A program made the translations under genes and the position numbers. The notes below the pieces were generated by a model. The model searched no databases and was not told where the DNA came from. It saw only the letters and a list, made by a program, of their open reading frames with translations. A stretch of 64,000 nucleotides of DNA, from the NCBI RefSeq assembly GCF_016031635.1, contig NZ_JACEGD010000005.1, forward strand, positions 1-64,000, read 5' to 3'. Positions 34,083 through 43,176 of this stretch are shown here, in pieces (the first letter of the stretch is position 1; each line of letters begins with the position of its first letter). The stretch is from Bradyrhizobium diversitatis (GTDB lineage: Bacteria > Pseudomonadota > Alphaproteobacteria > Rhizobiales > Xanthobacteraceae).

Positions 34083-35105
34083 ATGAAGGCGATCTGCGCT
34101 CGCTGGCGGCTGGCGTTCGGTCTGGCTCTGGCGATCGCCGTCCTCGCAATCGGATCCCGGGCTGACGCAGCCGGCCAGGGCACCGCACCGTCCCCCTCGA
34201 AATTGGGACGCGGCATCAACATCCTCGGTTACGACGGCATCTGGGAGGGAGGCCGGAACGCGCCATTTCGGCTGGATAACCTCACTGCGATCAGGCGCGC
34301 CGGGTTCTCGCACGTTCGCATCAATTTCTTCGGCTTCAAGTTCATGGGCCCGGGGAATCTGCTGGATGAAACGGTGTTGAGGCGGCTTGATGCGGTCATC
34401 GAGGAGGTGCTCGCCCGAAAGCTCATCCCCATCCTGGACGAGCACGATACCCATGTCTGCCAGCGCGACGTCTCCGAGTGCACCGGGAAGCTGAAAGCGT
34501 TCTGGACGCAGATCGCCGCGCGCTACGCCGGAAAATATCCGAAGCTCGTCTTCGAGGTCCTCAATGAGCCGGGCGGGCAGATGACGTCCACCGCCTGGAA
34601 CGCGCTTTTGAACGAGTGTCTCGGTATCATCCGCGCCACCAACCCCACGCGGACCGTCATTGCCGCCGTTCTCAACGTCGACGAGATGCCGGTCGAGGAC
34701 CTGTCCCTGCCGTCGGATGACAGAAACCTGATCGTGACGTTTCACTATTACGCCCCGTTACGCTTCACCCATCAGGGCGCCCCGTGGTCCGAAACGTTTT
34801 CGCGGGTGGGGCCGCTCGATTGGGGCACGCCGGAGGACGAAGCAAAGGCGCGCGCCGATTTCGAGAAGATGCGCATCTGGTCGGAACGGGAAAAGCGCCC
34901 GATCTATCTCGGCGAGTTCGGCGTGTACGAGGCCGCCCCAGCCGAAGCCCGCACCAGATATCTGTCCTTCATGGCACGACATGCGGAACGGCTTGGCTGG
35001 GCCTGGGCCTACTGGCAGTTCGACCACGATTTCGCGGCCTTCGACAGCGCGCGCCAGACCTGGAAGCCGGAGATCCTGCGGGCGCTGATTCCGGCGCGGC
35101 GGTGA
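34083..35105 (+). CDS. glycoside hydrolase family 5 (cellulase-type), exported
   Basis: A 340-residue enzyme with a signal peptide (LAFGLALAIAVLAIGSRADA). The GH5 barrel shows KLGRGINILGYDG at the start, HVRINFF on strand 3, the acid/base Glu in VFEVLNEPGG and the nucleophile Glu in YLGEFGVYE, with the conserved His-Tyr in TFHYYAPL. It hydrolyses a beta-glycosidic polymer; which one is unknown. Start ATG 34083 follows AAGGAGGAAC; an ATG at 34068 overlapping the previous stop is less likely. Pairs with the upstream polymerase. Confidence 0.82.
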   Translation: MKAICARWRLAFGLALAIAVLAIGSRADAAGQGTAPSPSKLGRGINILGYDGIWEGGRNAPFRLDNLTAIRRAGFSHVRINFFGFKFMGPGNLLDETVLRRLDAVIEEVLARKLIPILDEHDTHVCQRDVSECTGKLKAFWTQIAARYAGKYPKLVFEVLNEPGGQMTSTAWNALLNECLGIIRATNPTRTVIAAVLNVDEMPVEDLSLPSDDRNLIVTFHYYAPLRFTHQGAPWSETFSRVGPLDWGTPEDEAKARADFEKMRIWSEREKRPIYLGEFGVYEAAPAEARTRYLSFMARHAERLGWAWAYWQFDHDFAAFDSARQTWKPEILRALIPARR

Positions 35106-35398
35106 GGCAGGAAGCTTTCGCGAGTTCCCGGCTTCCTGGGTCCTGCTCTGCGCTGCAACGCCGTAAGCGCGTTTACGCGCGTCTTTGACGCGCTATGGAG
35201 CATTGCAGCGCGTCCGGGACATGGGAGTTGAGCACGCTGCAGCATCGCACTCCGTCATTGCGAGCGCAGCGAAGCAATCCAGACTCCCTCCGCGGAAGCA
35301 GCCTGGATTGCTTCGTCGCACCAGTGCAAAATTGCTCCGCAATTTTGTCACGGGCTCCTCGCAATGACGGGGCGGAAAACGTTACGCGCAAATACCAG
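35106..35398. other. intergenic region with a palindromic repeat
   Basis: Convergent region between GH5 and the XDH FAD-subunit gene. Most of it is the repeat at 35253-35369. GCGTAAACGCG-like short palindromes occur near 35162-35185. No gene seen. Confidence 0.5.
35253..35369. repeat. palindromic intergenic repeat (TCATTGCGAGC type)
   Basis: Ends CGTCATTGCGAG and CTCGCAATGACG are inverse of each other, and inside them GCAATCCAG and CTGGATTGC also pair. This long imperfect palindrome is a familiar Bradyrhizobium/Rhodopseudomonas dispersed element. It may act as a transcription end for the convergent neighbours. Confidence 0.7.
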
Positions 35399-36319
35399 CT
35401 AGTCCGAAAGCCGCTCCAGCACGTCGCGCACCAGCCCTTGCAGAAGATCGAGCTTGTAGGCCGTCATCGGCAGTGGTTTGGCACCCGAGCTCGCCGCTGT
35501 CGCCGCCTCTGCGATCGATGCCGCATTGGCAATCTTGCCGCTGAGCTGGGCTTCCACGGCGGTGAGGCGAAGCGGCACGGGCGCGACGCCGCCGGCAGCG
35601 AGACGCACGAGCTGGAACTTGCCGCCGGCGATCACGACGCGAGCGCAGAGCTCCACCAGCGGCCATTCCGCATAGGTCCGGCTGATCGCGCGCTTGTAGG
35701 AAGCGCGCTCGCCCTCGAGCGGAGCAGGAAGCGCAATGCTCGTGATCATCTCGCCGGCTGCGAGTGTATGATCGGCGTGCGAGACCGAGCCGTCGCCGAG
35801 CAGGCCGGCAATTGTCAGTCCGCTACGCCGGTCCGTGGTGATGGTCGCATCATAGGCGAGCAGAGCCGCCGCCATGGTCGAGGGATGCGGCGCGACGCAG
35901 TCGCCGAGATCGAAGGCAACGCCATAGAGATGATTGCCGGACCGGGCAGGGCAGGTGTTGCCGCCTTTCTTCAGGCAATCGATGTCGGCCCGGCGGAAAT
36001 ACCAGCAGCGTGAACGCTGGGCGAGATTGCCGCCGAGCGTTGCAACGTGGCGCACCTGCGGCGTGGCGAGGCCTTGCGCGCTCGCCGCAATGCCGGGATA
36101 GGCAGTGGCGATGCGCGCGTCGGTCGCGATCGTGGCGATGGTGGTCAGCGCGCCGATCTGGGCTGCTCCGTCGGCGCCCCAGGTGATCGTCTTGTCGCCG
36201 GTGGCCGCGATATCGATCAGCATGCCCTGCGACACGCCGCTGCGGCGGCGTTCGCTGAAATCGGTGCCGCCGGCGCGGAATTCAGGCGTGGGCTTGGCTG
36301 ACATGACGGCGATACTCAT
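35399..36319 (-). CDS. xanthine dehydrogenase-type FAD-binding subunit
   Basis: A 306-residue flavoprotein of the CoxM/XdhB family. The FAD motifs ATLGGNLAQRSRC and the downstream ADHTLAAGEMI region are clear, followed by the CO-dehydrogenase flavoprotein C-terminal domain (PLVELCARVVIAGGKF). It passes electrons from the Fe-S domain to FAD. Overlaps the fused Fe-S/molybdenum gene by 4 bases (ATGA) and is last in a TetR-controlled operon. Substrate unknown; aldehyde, xanthine or N-heterocycle oxidation are all possible. Confidence 0.82.
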   Translation of the reverse strand: MSIAVMSAKPTPEFRAGGTDFSERRRSGVSQGMLIDIAATGDKTITWGADGAAQIGALTTIATIATDARIATAYPGIAASAQGLATPQVRHVATLGGNLAQRSRCWYFRRADIDCLKKGGNTCPARSGNHLYGVAFDLGDCVAPHPSTMAAALLAYDATITTDRRSGLTIAGLLGDGSVSHADHTLAAGEMITSIALPAPLEGERASYKRAISRTYAEWPLVELCARVVIAGGKFQLVRLAAGGVAPVPLRLTAVEAQLSGKIANAASIAEAATAASSGAKPLPMTAYKLDLLQGLVRDVLERLSD

Positions 36320-39003
36320 GCTGCATCCCTCCCTTTCAGCGCGGCCACCAGACGATCGGGCCGGAACGGAATTTCGGTCAGTCTCACGCCGATCGCATCG
36401 CGGATGGCGTTGGCGATCGCGGGCGAGGTCGGCACGGTGGCGACTTCGCCGATGCCGACGCTACCGCCCGGCACGTGCTCGAAACCGGCCTCATCGAAAT
36501 GCACGTCCAGTTTCGGCATGTCGGCAATTCCCGGAATGCGGTAATCCTCCATGCTGCCGCTCAGGATGTGGCCGCTCAAAGGATCGGTCTCCCGCGCCTC
36601 ATAGAGCGCGTAGCCGATGCCCTGGATCACCGCGCCTGCAGCCTGGCTTCGCGCCAGCATCGGCGCGGCGAGCTTGCCGACCGCGAGGCCCGTGTAGGCG
36701 TTGAGCACGCGCACATGGCCGAGCCAGGTGTCGACCTCGACTTCCATCACCTGCACCGAGCTCGGCACGCCGGCGCCAACCACCATGTGGTTCATCAGAC
36801 GGAGCACCCACCCGAACACCCGGCCCATGATGCCCGCCTCGTGCAGCGCGGGCCTGACGCCGGGCGGCGGCTTGCCGTCCTCCTGGCGCCTCGCCGACAC
36901 GGTGATATCAGGGGAAGCCGCGATCATCTCGCGCCACGGCGCGTTCGAGCCCGGAGCAGGTGTGCGAGACGCGGTGCGCTTGATCTCCGCTTTCAGTCTG
37001 TCGATGGCGAGCAAGGTCGGCGGCACCACCGAAGCGGTGACACGGCTGCCGCCGGAGCCCGGTCCGGGCGGCAGGTTGGAGCGGCCGATGCGAACTTCGA
37101 CATCCTGCGGCTCGAGATCGAACGCCTTCGCGACGGTGTTCGCGATCACGCTGCGCGTCCCCGTGCCGATATCCTGTACCGCGCAGCTTGCGACGATACG
37201 GCCGCCCTTGACCGCGAGTTCGACCGAGGAGCCGGTCTGCCAGAGATAGAGCCAGTAGCCGGTGGCGACGCCGACGCCGCGCCGGTAGCGGCCGGTCTGA
37301 GAGGAGGCCGGCTTGCGGCTCTTCCAGACGTCGAGGCCGGCAGCCCAGTCGTACAGTCGCTGGCGATTGGGATCGGGGTCCCAGAGCTTGCGCAGCTGAA
37401 TCGGATCGACCTTCATGCGCAGCGCCGCTTCGTCGACCGCCTGCTCCAGCGCAAACGACATCGGCGGCCCGCCGGGGCCGCGGAACGGCGCGCCGGGCGG
37501 CAAATTGCTGAGCACGTCGAAGTCGACGAGCTCCTTTGCTTCGGCCGGATAGATCAGCCGCGCGAGGCCCGCGATCAGCGAGTTCACGGCGGCGCCGGTG
37601 TCGGCATGGGCGGTGAGCGACAGCGCCTTGAGGCGGCCTTCCGCCGAAGGCAGCAAGGACAGCTTCAGCTCGGCGGCCGGACGATAGCCGGCGACGGAAA
37701 GCTCCTCGTCACGATCGAAGGCGACACGTACCGGCGCCTTCGCGGCGCGCGCAAGCTCGATCGCGGCGATGGTCTCCAGCCCAACGCTGCCCTTGGAGCC
37801 GAACCCGCCGCCGACATGATCGGCGATCACACGCACCTTGTCGTGCGGAAGGCCATAACGCTTGGCGATCTTCTCCATGTTCTCGTGAATGGCCTGGGTC
37901 GAGATGTGCACTGTGAGCTGATCACCATCGAACCTGGCCACGGCGGCATGTGGTTCGAGGCTTGCGTGCTGTTGCGTCGAGACGCGGAAGGTTTCCTCGA
38001 CCAGCAGCGGATTGCGTTGCGCCCGCGCCTCGTCGAGCCAGCTCTTGGCCTGCTTGGCTTTTTGCGAGAACGGCGCCGAAGGCCCGCGCACATTGCCCTT
38101 CCACGACACCGGAGCGCCGCCGGCGCCCTCGGATACGTTGCCGGCACGCTTGCGGTCCTTCTTCTCGAACACGACTGGCGCATCGTCGCGTCGCGCTGCA
38201 TCGAGCCCAATCACGGCGGGCAAGGGCTCGGGCTTGAAGCTGATCGCGGCGATTGCCTTCAGTGCGGTGCGGCGATCCTTGGCCGCGACGGCTGCAATCG
38301 GCGCGCCGACGAAGCGGACCATGTTGTCATCGTCGAGCAGCGGAACGACCGCGGCGACGCCGGCCATGGCGCGCGCCGGCGCCAGATCGAGCCCGGTGAT
38401 CCTCGCATGCGCGACGTGCGCGCGCAGGATGACGCCTTCGAGCTGGCCGTCATGGTGGACGTCGACCGTGTAGCGGGCCAGTCCCGTCACCTTGTCGCGG
38501 GCTTCCAGCCGCGGCGCGATCGGATCGCTGCCGTCGAAGCGGCCCGCGCATGCTTCGGCGACGGCGCGATAGATGCCTTCATAGGCGCCGCAGCGGCAGA
38601 GATGTCCCGACAGCGCGGCGGCGATCTCCTCGCGCGAGGGTGCCGCCGCGCCCTTGGTCGCGCGCCAGCTGTCATGGAAAGCGGTGGCTTCGACGACAAA
38701 GCCGGGCGTGCAGAAGCCGCATTGCAGGGCGTCGTGCGCCATGAACGCCTTCTGCACCGGATGCAATCCGGCCGCTCCGACGCCCTCGATGGTCGTCAGC
38801 GATTTGTCGGCGGCGGCCTGCGCCGGCAACAGGCAGCTCACGACAGGCGTGCCGTCGAGCAGCACGGTGCAAGCGCCGCAGACGCCGGAGCCGCAGACGA
38901 GTTTGGTGCCGGTGAGGCCGCCGTCGCGGATCACGTCGATCAAGAGCGCATCCGGATCGTCGGGCAGCGCCAGAGGCCGTCCATTGATGGTCGTGGCGGT
39001 CAT
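36316..39003 (-). CDS. fused [2Fe-2S]/molybdopterin xanthine dehydrogenase-type subunit
   Basis: An 895-residue hydroxylase subunit with two parts that are usually separate genes. Residues 1-~170 hold the plant-type 2Fe-2S site (CGSGVCGACTVLLDG...SC) and the second cluster (CGFCTPGF, then CRCG). From ~180 the molybdopterin domain begins (ARYTVDVHHDGQLEG) with ASLEPHAAVARF, GGGFGSKGS, PFRGPGGP and the active-site Glu in GSVGIGEVA. ATG 39003 is chosen because the Fe-S domain starts there. A basic low-complexity insertion lies near 355-390. Coupled to the TetR gene upstream (ATGA) and the FAD subunit downstream. Confidence 0.85.
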   Translation of the reverse strand: MTATTINGRPLALPDDPDALLIDVIRDGGLTGTKLVCGSGVCGACTVLLDGTPVVSCLLPAQAAADKSLTTIEGVGAAGLHPVQKAFMAHDALQCGFCTPGFVVEATAFHDSWRATKGAAAPSREEIAAALSGHLCRCGAYEGIYRAVAEACAGRFDGSDPIAPRLEARDKVTGLARYTVDVHHDGQLEGVILRAHVAHARITGLDLAPARAMAGVAAVVPLLDDDNMVRFVGAPIAAVAAKDRRTALKAIAAISFKPEPLPAVIGLDAARRDDAPVVFEKKDRKRAGNVSEGAGGAPVSWKGNVRGPSAPFSQKAKQAKSWLDEARAQRNPLLVEETFRVSTQQHASLEPHAAVARFDGDQLTVHISTQAIHENMEKIAKRYGLPHDKVRVIADHVGGGFGSKGSVGLETIAAIELARAAKAPVRVAFDRDEELSVAGYRPAAELKLSLLPSAEGRLKALSLTAHADTGAAVNSLIAGLARLIYPAEAKELVDFDVLSNLPPGAPFRGPGGPPMSFALEQAVDEAALRMKVDPIQLRKLWDPDPNRQRLYDWAAGLDVWKSRKPASSQTGRYRRGVGVATGYWLYLWQTGSSVELAVKGGRIVASCAVQDIGTGTRSVIANTVAKAFDLEPQDVEVRIGRSNLPPGPGSGGSRVTASVVPPTLLAIDRLKAEIKRTASRTPAPGSNAPWREMIAASPDITVSARRQEDGKPPPGVRPALHEAGIMGRVFGWVLRLMNHMVVGAGVPSSVQVMEVEVDTWLGHVRVLNAYTGLAVGKLAAPMLARSQAAGAVIQGIGYALYEARETDPLSGHILSGSMEDYRIPGIADMPKLDVHFDEAGFEHVPGGSVGIGEVATVPTSPAIANAIRDAIGVRLTEIPFRPDRLVAALKGRDAA

Positions 39004-39641
39004 GTTCGAACTCCCGTTTTGCGAAGGGACTTCTTTGCGGACGGCGCCATCGCGCCGGCGATCAGCATGTGCAGCATGGTCTCGAGCTGTTTCAGGAACG
39101 CGTCGACCGGCTGCATGGAAGGGAAAGCGGATTTGGTGCCGTGGATCGCCATCTCGACGCAGCGCGCGAGCTCGCGCACGCTGACGCCGCTTTCGAGCTT
39201 GAGCTTTCGCTTGCGGCACACCCGCGCGATCGTGGTTGCGATCTCGTCGGCGAAACGGTTGGAATAGTTCTGGTAGAGGTCGCGCGCCTGCGCGAGATGC
39301 TCGGAAAACAGCTCCTCGGTATGGGGCGAGTCCTTGAGCGAAGCGAGCAGCGACTGCATTCGCGCGCCGATCTCGGCGACCAGGATGTCGGCAAGCTCCA
39401 GGCCCGCTTCTTCCGCCGCCTTCGCCGCCGCGATTTCGGCGGCGAGCCCCTGCGCGTAGATTCGCTCGAGCACGGCACGAAACAGCGCCTCCTTGGAGGC
39501 GAAGTGATGATAGAGCGCCTGCCGCGTCAGTCCGGCTTCCTCCGCCGCCTGCTCGATCGAGGAGCGGCGGAAGCCGTGGCGCCGGAACACGCGCAAGGCG
39601 GCGTCGAGGATCCGGTCCTGGGGAGGGGCCTTGGCCTGCAT
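39000..39641 (-). CDS. TetR family transcriptional regulator
   Basis: A 213-residue repressor. The N-terminal helix-turn-helix ILDAALRVFRRHGFRRSSIEQAAEEAGLTRQALYHHF is split across residues 10-47 and canonical; the rest is a helical ligand/dimer domain without identifiable ligand residues. It is the first gene of the operon with the molybdoenzyme, overlapping it by 4 bases, so it most likely represses its own oxidase operon. A perfect 18-bp palindrome lies directly before its ATG. Confidence 0.88.
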   Translation of the reverse strand: MQAKAPPQDRILDAALRVFRRHGFRRSSIEQAAEEAGLTRQALYHHFASKEALFRAVLERIYAQGLAAEIAAAKAAEEAGLELADILVAEIGARMQSLLASLKDSPHTEELFSEHLAQARDLYQNYSNRFADEIATTIARVCRKRKLKLESGVSVRELARCVEMAIHGTKSAFPSMQPVDAFLKQLETMLHMLIAGAMAPSAKKSLRKTGVRT

Positions 39642-39659
39642 TTTGTCAAATTTGACAAA
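39642..39659. promoter_or_regulatory. TetR operator candidate (18-bp perfect palindrome)
   Basis: TTTGTCAAATTTGACAAA is its own reverse complement and abuts the regulator's ATG, covering the ribosome-binding position. A further TGTCAAAT half-site lies at 39671. Binding here would block transcription or initiation of the whole operon, fitting autorepression. Confidence 0.65.
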
Positions 39660-39754
39660 GGCGAAAGAAATGTCAAATCACGGATTGATGACGGTCTCGT
39701 GCGCGCAAGCGCCAACCGCACGCCAGGGCAATCGCATTCGAATTTTGCAGAGGT

Positions 39755-39841
39755 CGTCATGCCCGGGCTTGTCCCGGGCATCCACGTTCTTTGTGCTGCG
39801 CGGAAAAGGCGTGGATGGCCGGGACAAGCCCGGCCATGACG
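39755..39841. repeat. palindromic intergenic repeat (CGTCATGCCCGGG type)
   Basis: Left arm CGTCATGCCCGGGCTTGTCC and right arm GGACAAGCCCGGCCATGACG are near-perfect inverse copies around a ~30-base centre. A second, similar copy lies at 40953-41034. Confidence 0.75.
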
Positions 39842-39964
39842 CCGTGGACACAGTTGGTGCCCATAGCCGCATCTAATATGCGATTGCCCTGCCGCACGCG
39901 GCGGGGACATCGCGGAATTCCCGTTGGCTGCCGATGGCGACGCGAAAACATCACGTCTCAAATG

Positions 39965-39997
39965 AAAACGGGCACGCCTTCTTGCGAAGGCATGCCC
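39965..39997 (-). terminator. terminator of the hsp20-DUF1150 operon
   Basis: Leftward RNA GGGCAUGCCUUC-GCAA-GAAGGCGUGCCC forms a 12-bp stem with one G-U pair and a GNRA loop, followed by GTTTTC. It lies 33 bases after the DUF1150 stop. Confidence 0.75.
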
Positions 39998-40029
39998 GCT
40001 TGAAACCCTATTCGTGCGACGCGCGCGCT

Positions 40030-40302
40030 TTAGTGCACGCTCACCGCTTGCAGCTCGTTGCTCCAGGCGTTGGCGACCGCGGCTTCGCGGCTGTCGGTCA
40101 GCATGATCGGCGTGCCGTCGGCGGCGTGGAGTGCGAACAGCTTGAGGCCCGGCGCAATCTTCGGCGCCTCGGGGAACAGGTCCGGCACGTCCTCGGAACG
40201 GATCTGCTTCACATAGGCGATATGGCCTTCGCCCAGGGTTGCCAGCGTCTCCGGAGAGACGTTCTTGGCTTCGTATTCGAACGCAACGTGACCTTCACTC
40301 AT
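40030..40302 (-). CDS. DUF1150 family protein
   Basis: A 90-residue protein with the DUF1150 pattern (ALATLGEGHIAYVKQIRSED; then LFALHAADGTPIMLTDSREA). Function unknown; this family sits next to small heat shock genes in rhizobia, and here it follows hsp20 by 50 bases on the same strand ahead of a clear terminator. Likely co-induced by heat from the promoter and thermometer at 40779-40875. Confidence 0.85.
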   Translation of the reverse strand: MSEGHVAFEYEAKNVSPETLATLGEGHIAYVKQIRSEDVPDLFPEAPKIAPGLKLFALHAADGTPIMLTDSREAAVANAWSNELQAVSVH

Positions 40303-40352
40303 GGTCTCGACTCCTCTGGAACACTAAGCGGTCGAGTCCGCTACTCGTTCCA

Positions 40353-40778
40353 TTATTCGTGCTCATTGATAGCGATTGTCTTAACGATCCGCTCCGGTTC
40401 TGGCCGGGCCAGATCGATCGACAACAGCCCGTTCTTCAGATCCGCACCCAGCACCAGCATCCCCTCCGCCAGCACGAAGGTGCGCTGGAAGTGGCGCGCG
40501 GCGATGCCGCGATGGATGTATTGCCGGGTCTTGTCGTCCTGCTGCCGCCCGCGGATCACGAGCTGGTTTTCCTCAATGGTTACATCGAGTTGGTCGCGGG
40601 TGAATCCGGCGACCGCCAGCGTGATGCGCAAACGCTCGGGCTGGCCGTCCGAACCGCCGCACCTCTCGATATTGTAGGGAGGGTAGCCGTCGGCGCCTTT
40701 GACGACGCGGTCGAGCACGCGCTCGATCTCGTCGAAGCCCAGCAGAAAGGGACTGGAGAGCGTTGGAACACGAGACAT
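40353..40778 (-). CDS. Hsp20 small heat shock protein
   Basis: A 141-residue IbpA-like holdase that binds unfolding proteins in the cytoplasm. The alpha-crystallin domain spans ~35-125: LRITLAVAGFTRDQLDVTI, LVIRGRQQDD and the GLLSIDLAR strand before the C-terminal tail. It lacks a clear I-x-I end (ends IVKTIAINEHE, where IAI may serve). First gene of an operon with DUF1150; preceded by a heat-shock-type promoter and a ROSE-like leader. Confidence 0.9.
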   Translation of the reverse strand: MSRVPTLSSPFLLGFDEIERVLDRVVKGADGYPPYNIERCGGSDGQPERLRITLAVAGFTRDQLDVTIEENQLVIRGRQQDDKTRQYIHRGIAARHFQRTFVLAEGMLVLGADLKNGLLSIDLARPEPERIVKTIAINEHE

Positions 40779-40840
40779 AGTTTACAAAGTCCTCGCAGAA
40801 GCGACTTTGGTGTTTCAGGGCCCGTCAAGGCACCCCTTGA
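40779..40840 (-). promoter_or_regulatory. ROSE-like RNA thermometer, hsp20 5' leader
   Basis: The leader folds into a 5' hairpin (TCAAGG/CCTTGA, 40825-40840) and a start-proximal hairpin, CAAAGTC/GACTTTG (40785-40809). Inside the latter, UCGCU faces the AGGA ribosome site with one bulged G, which is the UYGCU arrangement of ROSE elements known from Bradyrhizobium hsp genes. Heat would open it and free the site. Confidence 0.65.
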
Positions 40841-40845
40841 TCAGC

Positions 40846-40875
40846 AATATGGGCATGTTCCCTTGTGGGTTCAAG
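40846..40875 (-). promoter_or_regulatory. sigma-32-type heat shock promoter for hsp20
   Basis: Read leftward: CTTGAA (40870-40875), 16 bases, CCCATATT (40846-40853). Both boxes match the heat-shock consensus. The transcript would begin about 40839, the top of the thermometer leader. Confidence 0.6.
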
Positions 40876-41129
40876 GACGTAGCCGGGGAGGCTGTGGATG
40901 GGCGATGTCTGTCCGTCGCAGGCCCCAGACAGCGCGCGGATGCTTCAATGATCGTCATGGCCGGGCCTGTCCCGGCCATCCACGACCTCTCCTCGCAGCA
41001 GAACGAGGGTTCTGGGGCAGGCCCGGTCATGACGAAACTGCCGCTGAATTTCCCAATGAAAACAAACCCCCTTCTACTGTGCATGGGGTTGTTTTCGCAG
41101 TTTTAATCGATCAGCCCTGCCGAAGCCGG
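40876..41129. other. intergenic region with a repeat, upstream of hsp20 and downstream of ugpC
   Basis: Mostly the palindromic repeat 40953-41034. Its right part, next to the ugpC stop, shows no further motif. No gene. Confidence 0.5.
40953..41034. repeat. palindromic intergenic repeat (CGTCATGGCCGGG type)
   Basis: CGTCATGGCCGGGCCTGTCC and the far arm GGCAGGCCCGGTCATGACG are inverse copies around ~35 bases. Same family as 39755-39841. Confidence 0.75.
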
Positions 41130-42218
<1,089 letters not shown>

Positions 42219-42236
42219 GGGATTTTCCGGGGAATA

Positions 42237-42322
42237 GCGAATAGGGAGTGGCGAATGGGGACAGGTTGGTACGCAAGGCGGACGCAGCGACCCCATTCGC
42301 TGCTCGCCACTCACTATTCGCC
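42237..42322. repeat. inverted repeat inserted between ugpE and ugpC
   Basis: Arms GCGAATAGGGAGTGGCGAAT and the reverse-oriented ATTCGCTGCTCGCCACTCAC end facing each other, about 85 bases overall. A dispersed palindromic element within the operon. Confidence 0.65.
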
Positions 42323-42326
42323 ATCT

Positions 42327-43175
42327 TCACTTTTCCGTCTCGACCAGTCCGCGCACGAACAACTTCTGCATGACGACGACGACGAACACCGGCGGCAGCA
42401 TGGCCAGCACGGCGGTCGCCATCACGATCGGCCATTCCGTCAGCGCGTCGGTGGTGGTGATCATCTTGCGGATGCCGATCTGGATGGTCTGCATGTCGTC
42501 GCGCGTGGTGATCAGCAGCGGCCAGAGATACTGGTTCCAGCCGAGGATGAACAGGATCACGAACAGCGCCGCCATGTTGGTGCGGGACAGCGGCAGCAGC
42601 GTATCCCAGAAGAAGCGGAAGGGACCTGCGCCGTCGATGCGTGAGGCCTCCAGCAATTCGTCCGGCACCGTCATGAAGAACTGGCGGAACAGCAGCGTCG
42701 CGGTGGCCGAGGCGATCAGCGGCAGCGACAGGCCGGCATAGCTGTCGAGCATGTGCAGATCGGCGACGATCTTGTAAGTCGGATAGATGCGCACCTCGAC
42801 CGGCAGCATCAGGGTGATGAAGATCAGCCAGAACAGCGCCATCCGGAACGGAAAGCGGAAATAGACGATCGCATAGGCCGAGATGATCGAGATCGCGATC
42901 TTGCCGACGGCGATCAGCAGCGCCATCACCAGCGAGTTCAGCATCATGTTGCCGACCGGCTCGCGGGTCGAGCCGCTCGTGCCGACGAAGATGGTCTGGT
43001 AGTAGGTCTCGAGGAAATGACCGCCCGGTAGCAGCGACATCTGGCCGTTGGCGATCACCGCGTTGTCCTGGGTCGAGGCGACGAAGGCGAGATAGACCGG
43101 GAAGGCGACGATCGCGATCCCGATCCAGAGGATGATGTGGGCAATGTAGCGCCGAAAGCCTTCTTCCTCGACCAT
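42327..43175 (-). CDS. ugpE: ABC transporter permease UgpE
   Basis: A 282-residue MalG-type permease with six membrane segments. The EAA loop DELLEASRIDGAGPFRFFWDTLLPLS is split over ~190-215 and canonical for contact with UgpC. Starts 1 base past the ugpA stop, so it is coupled. Together with UgpA it forms the membrane channel of the UgpBAEC importer. Confidence 0.92.
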   Translation of the reverse strand: MVEEEGFRRYIAHIILWIGIAIVAFPVYLAFVASTQDNAVIANGQMSLLPGGHFLETYYQTIFVGTSGSTREPVGNMMLNSLVMALLIAVGKIAISIISAYAIVYFRFPFRMALFWLIFITLMLPVEVRIYPTYKIVADLHMLDSYAGLSLPLIASATATLLFRQFFMTVPDELLEASRIDGAGPFRFFWDTLLPLSRTNMAALFVILFILGWNQYLWPLLITTRDDMQTIQIGIRKMITTTDALTEWPIVMATAVLAMLPPVFVVVVMQKLFVRGLVETEK

Positions 43176-43176
43176 A

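Larger units (their letters stand above)
39660..40029. other. intergenic region with repeat and terminator
   Basis: Contains the palindromic repeat 39755-39841 and the leftward terminator 39965-39997. Reads of protein in any frame here are the repeat's GC-rich composition. Probable TetR-operon promoter in the first ~90 bases. Confidence 0.5.
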
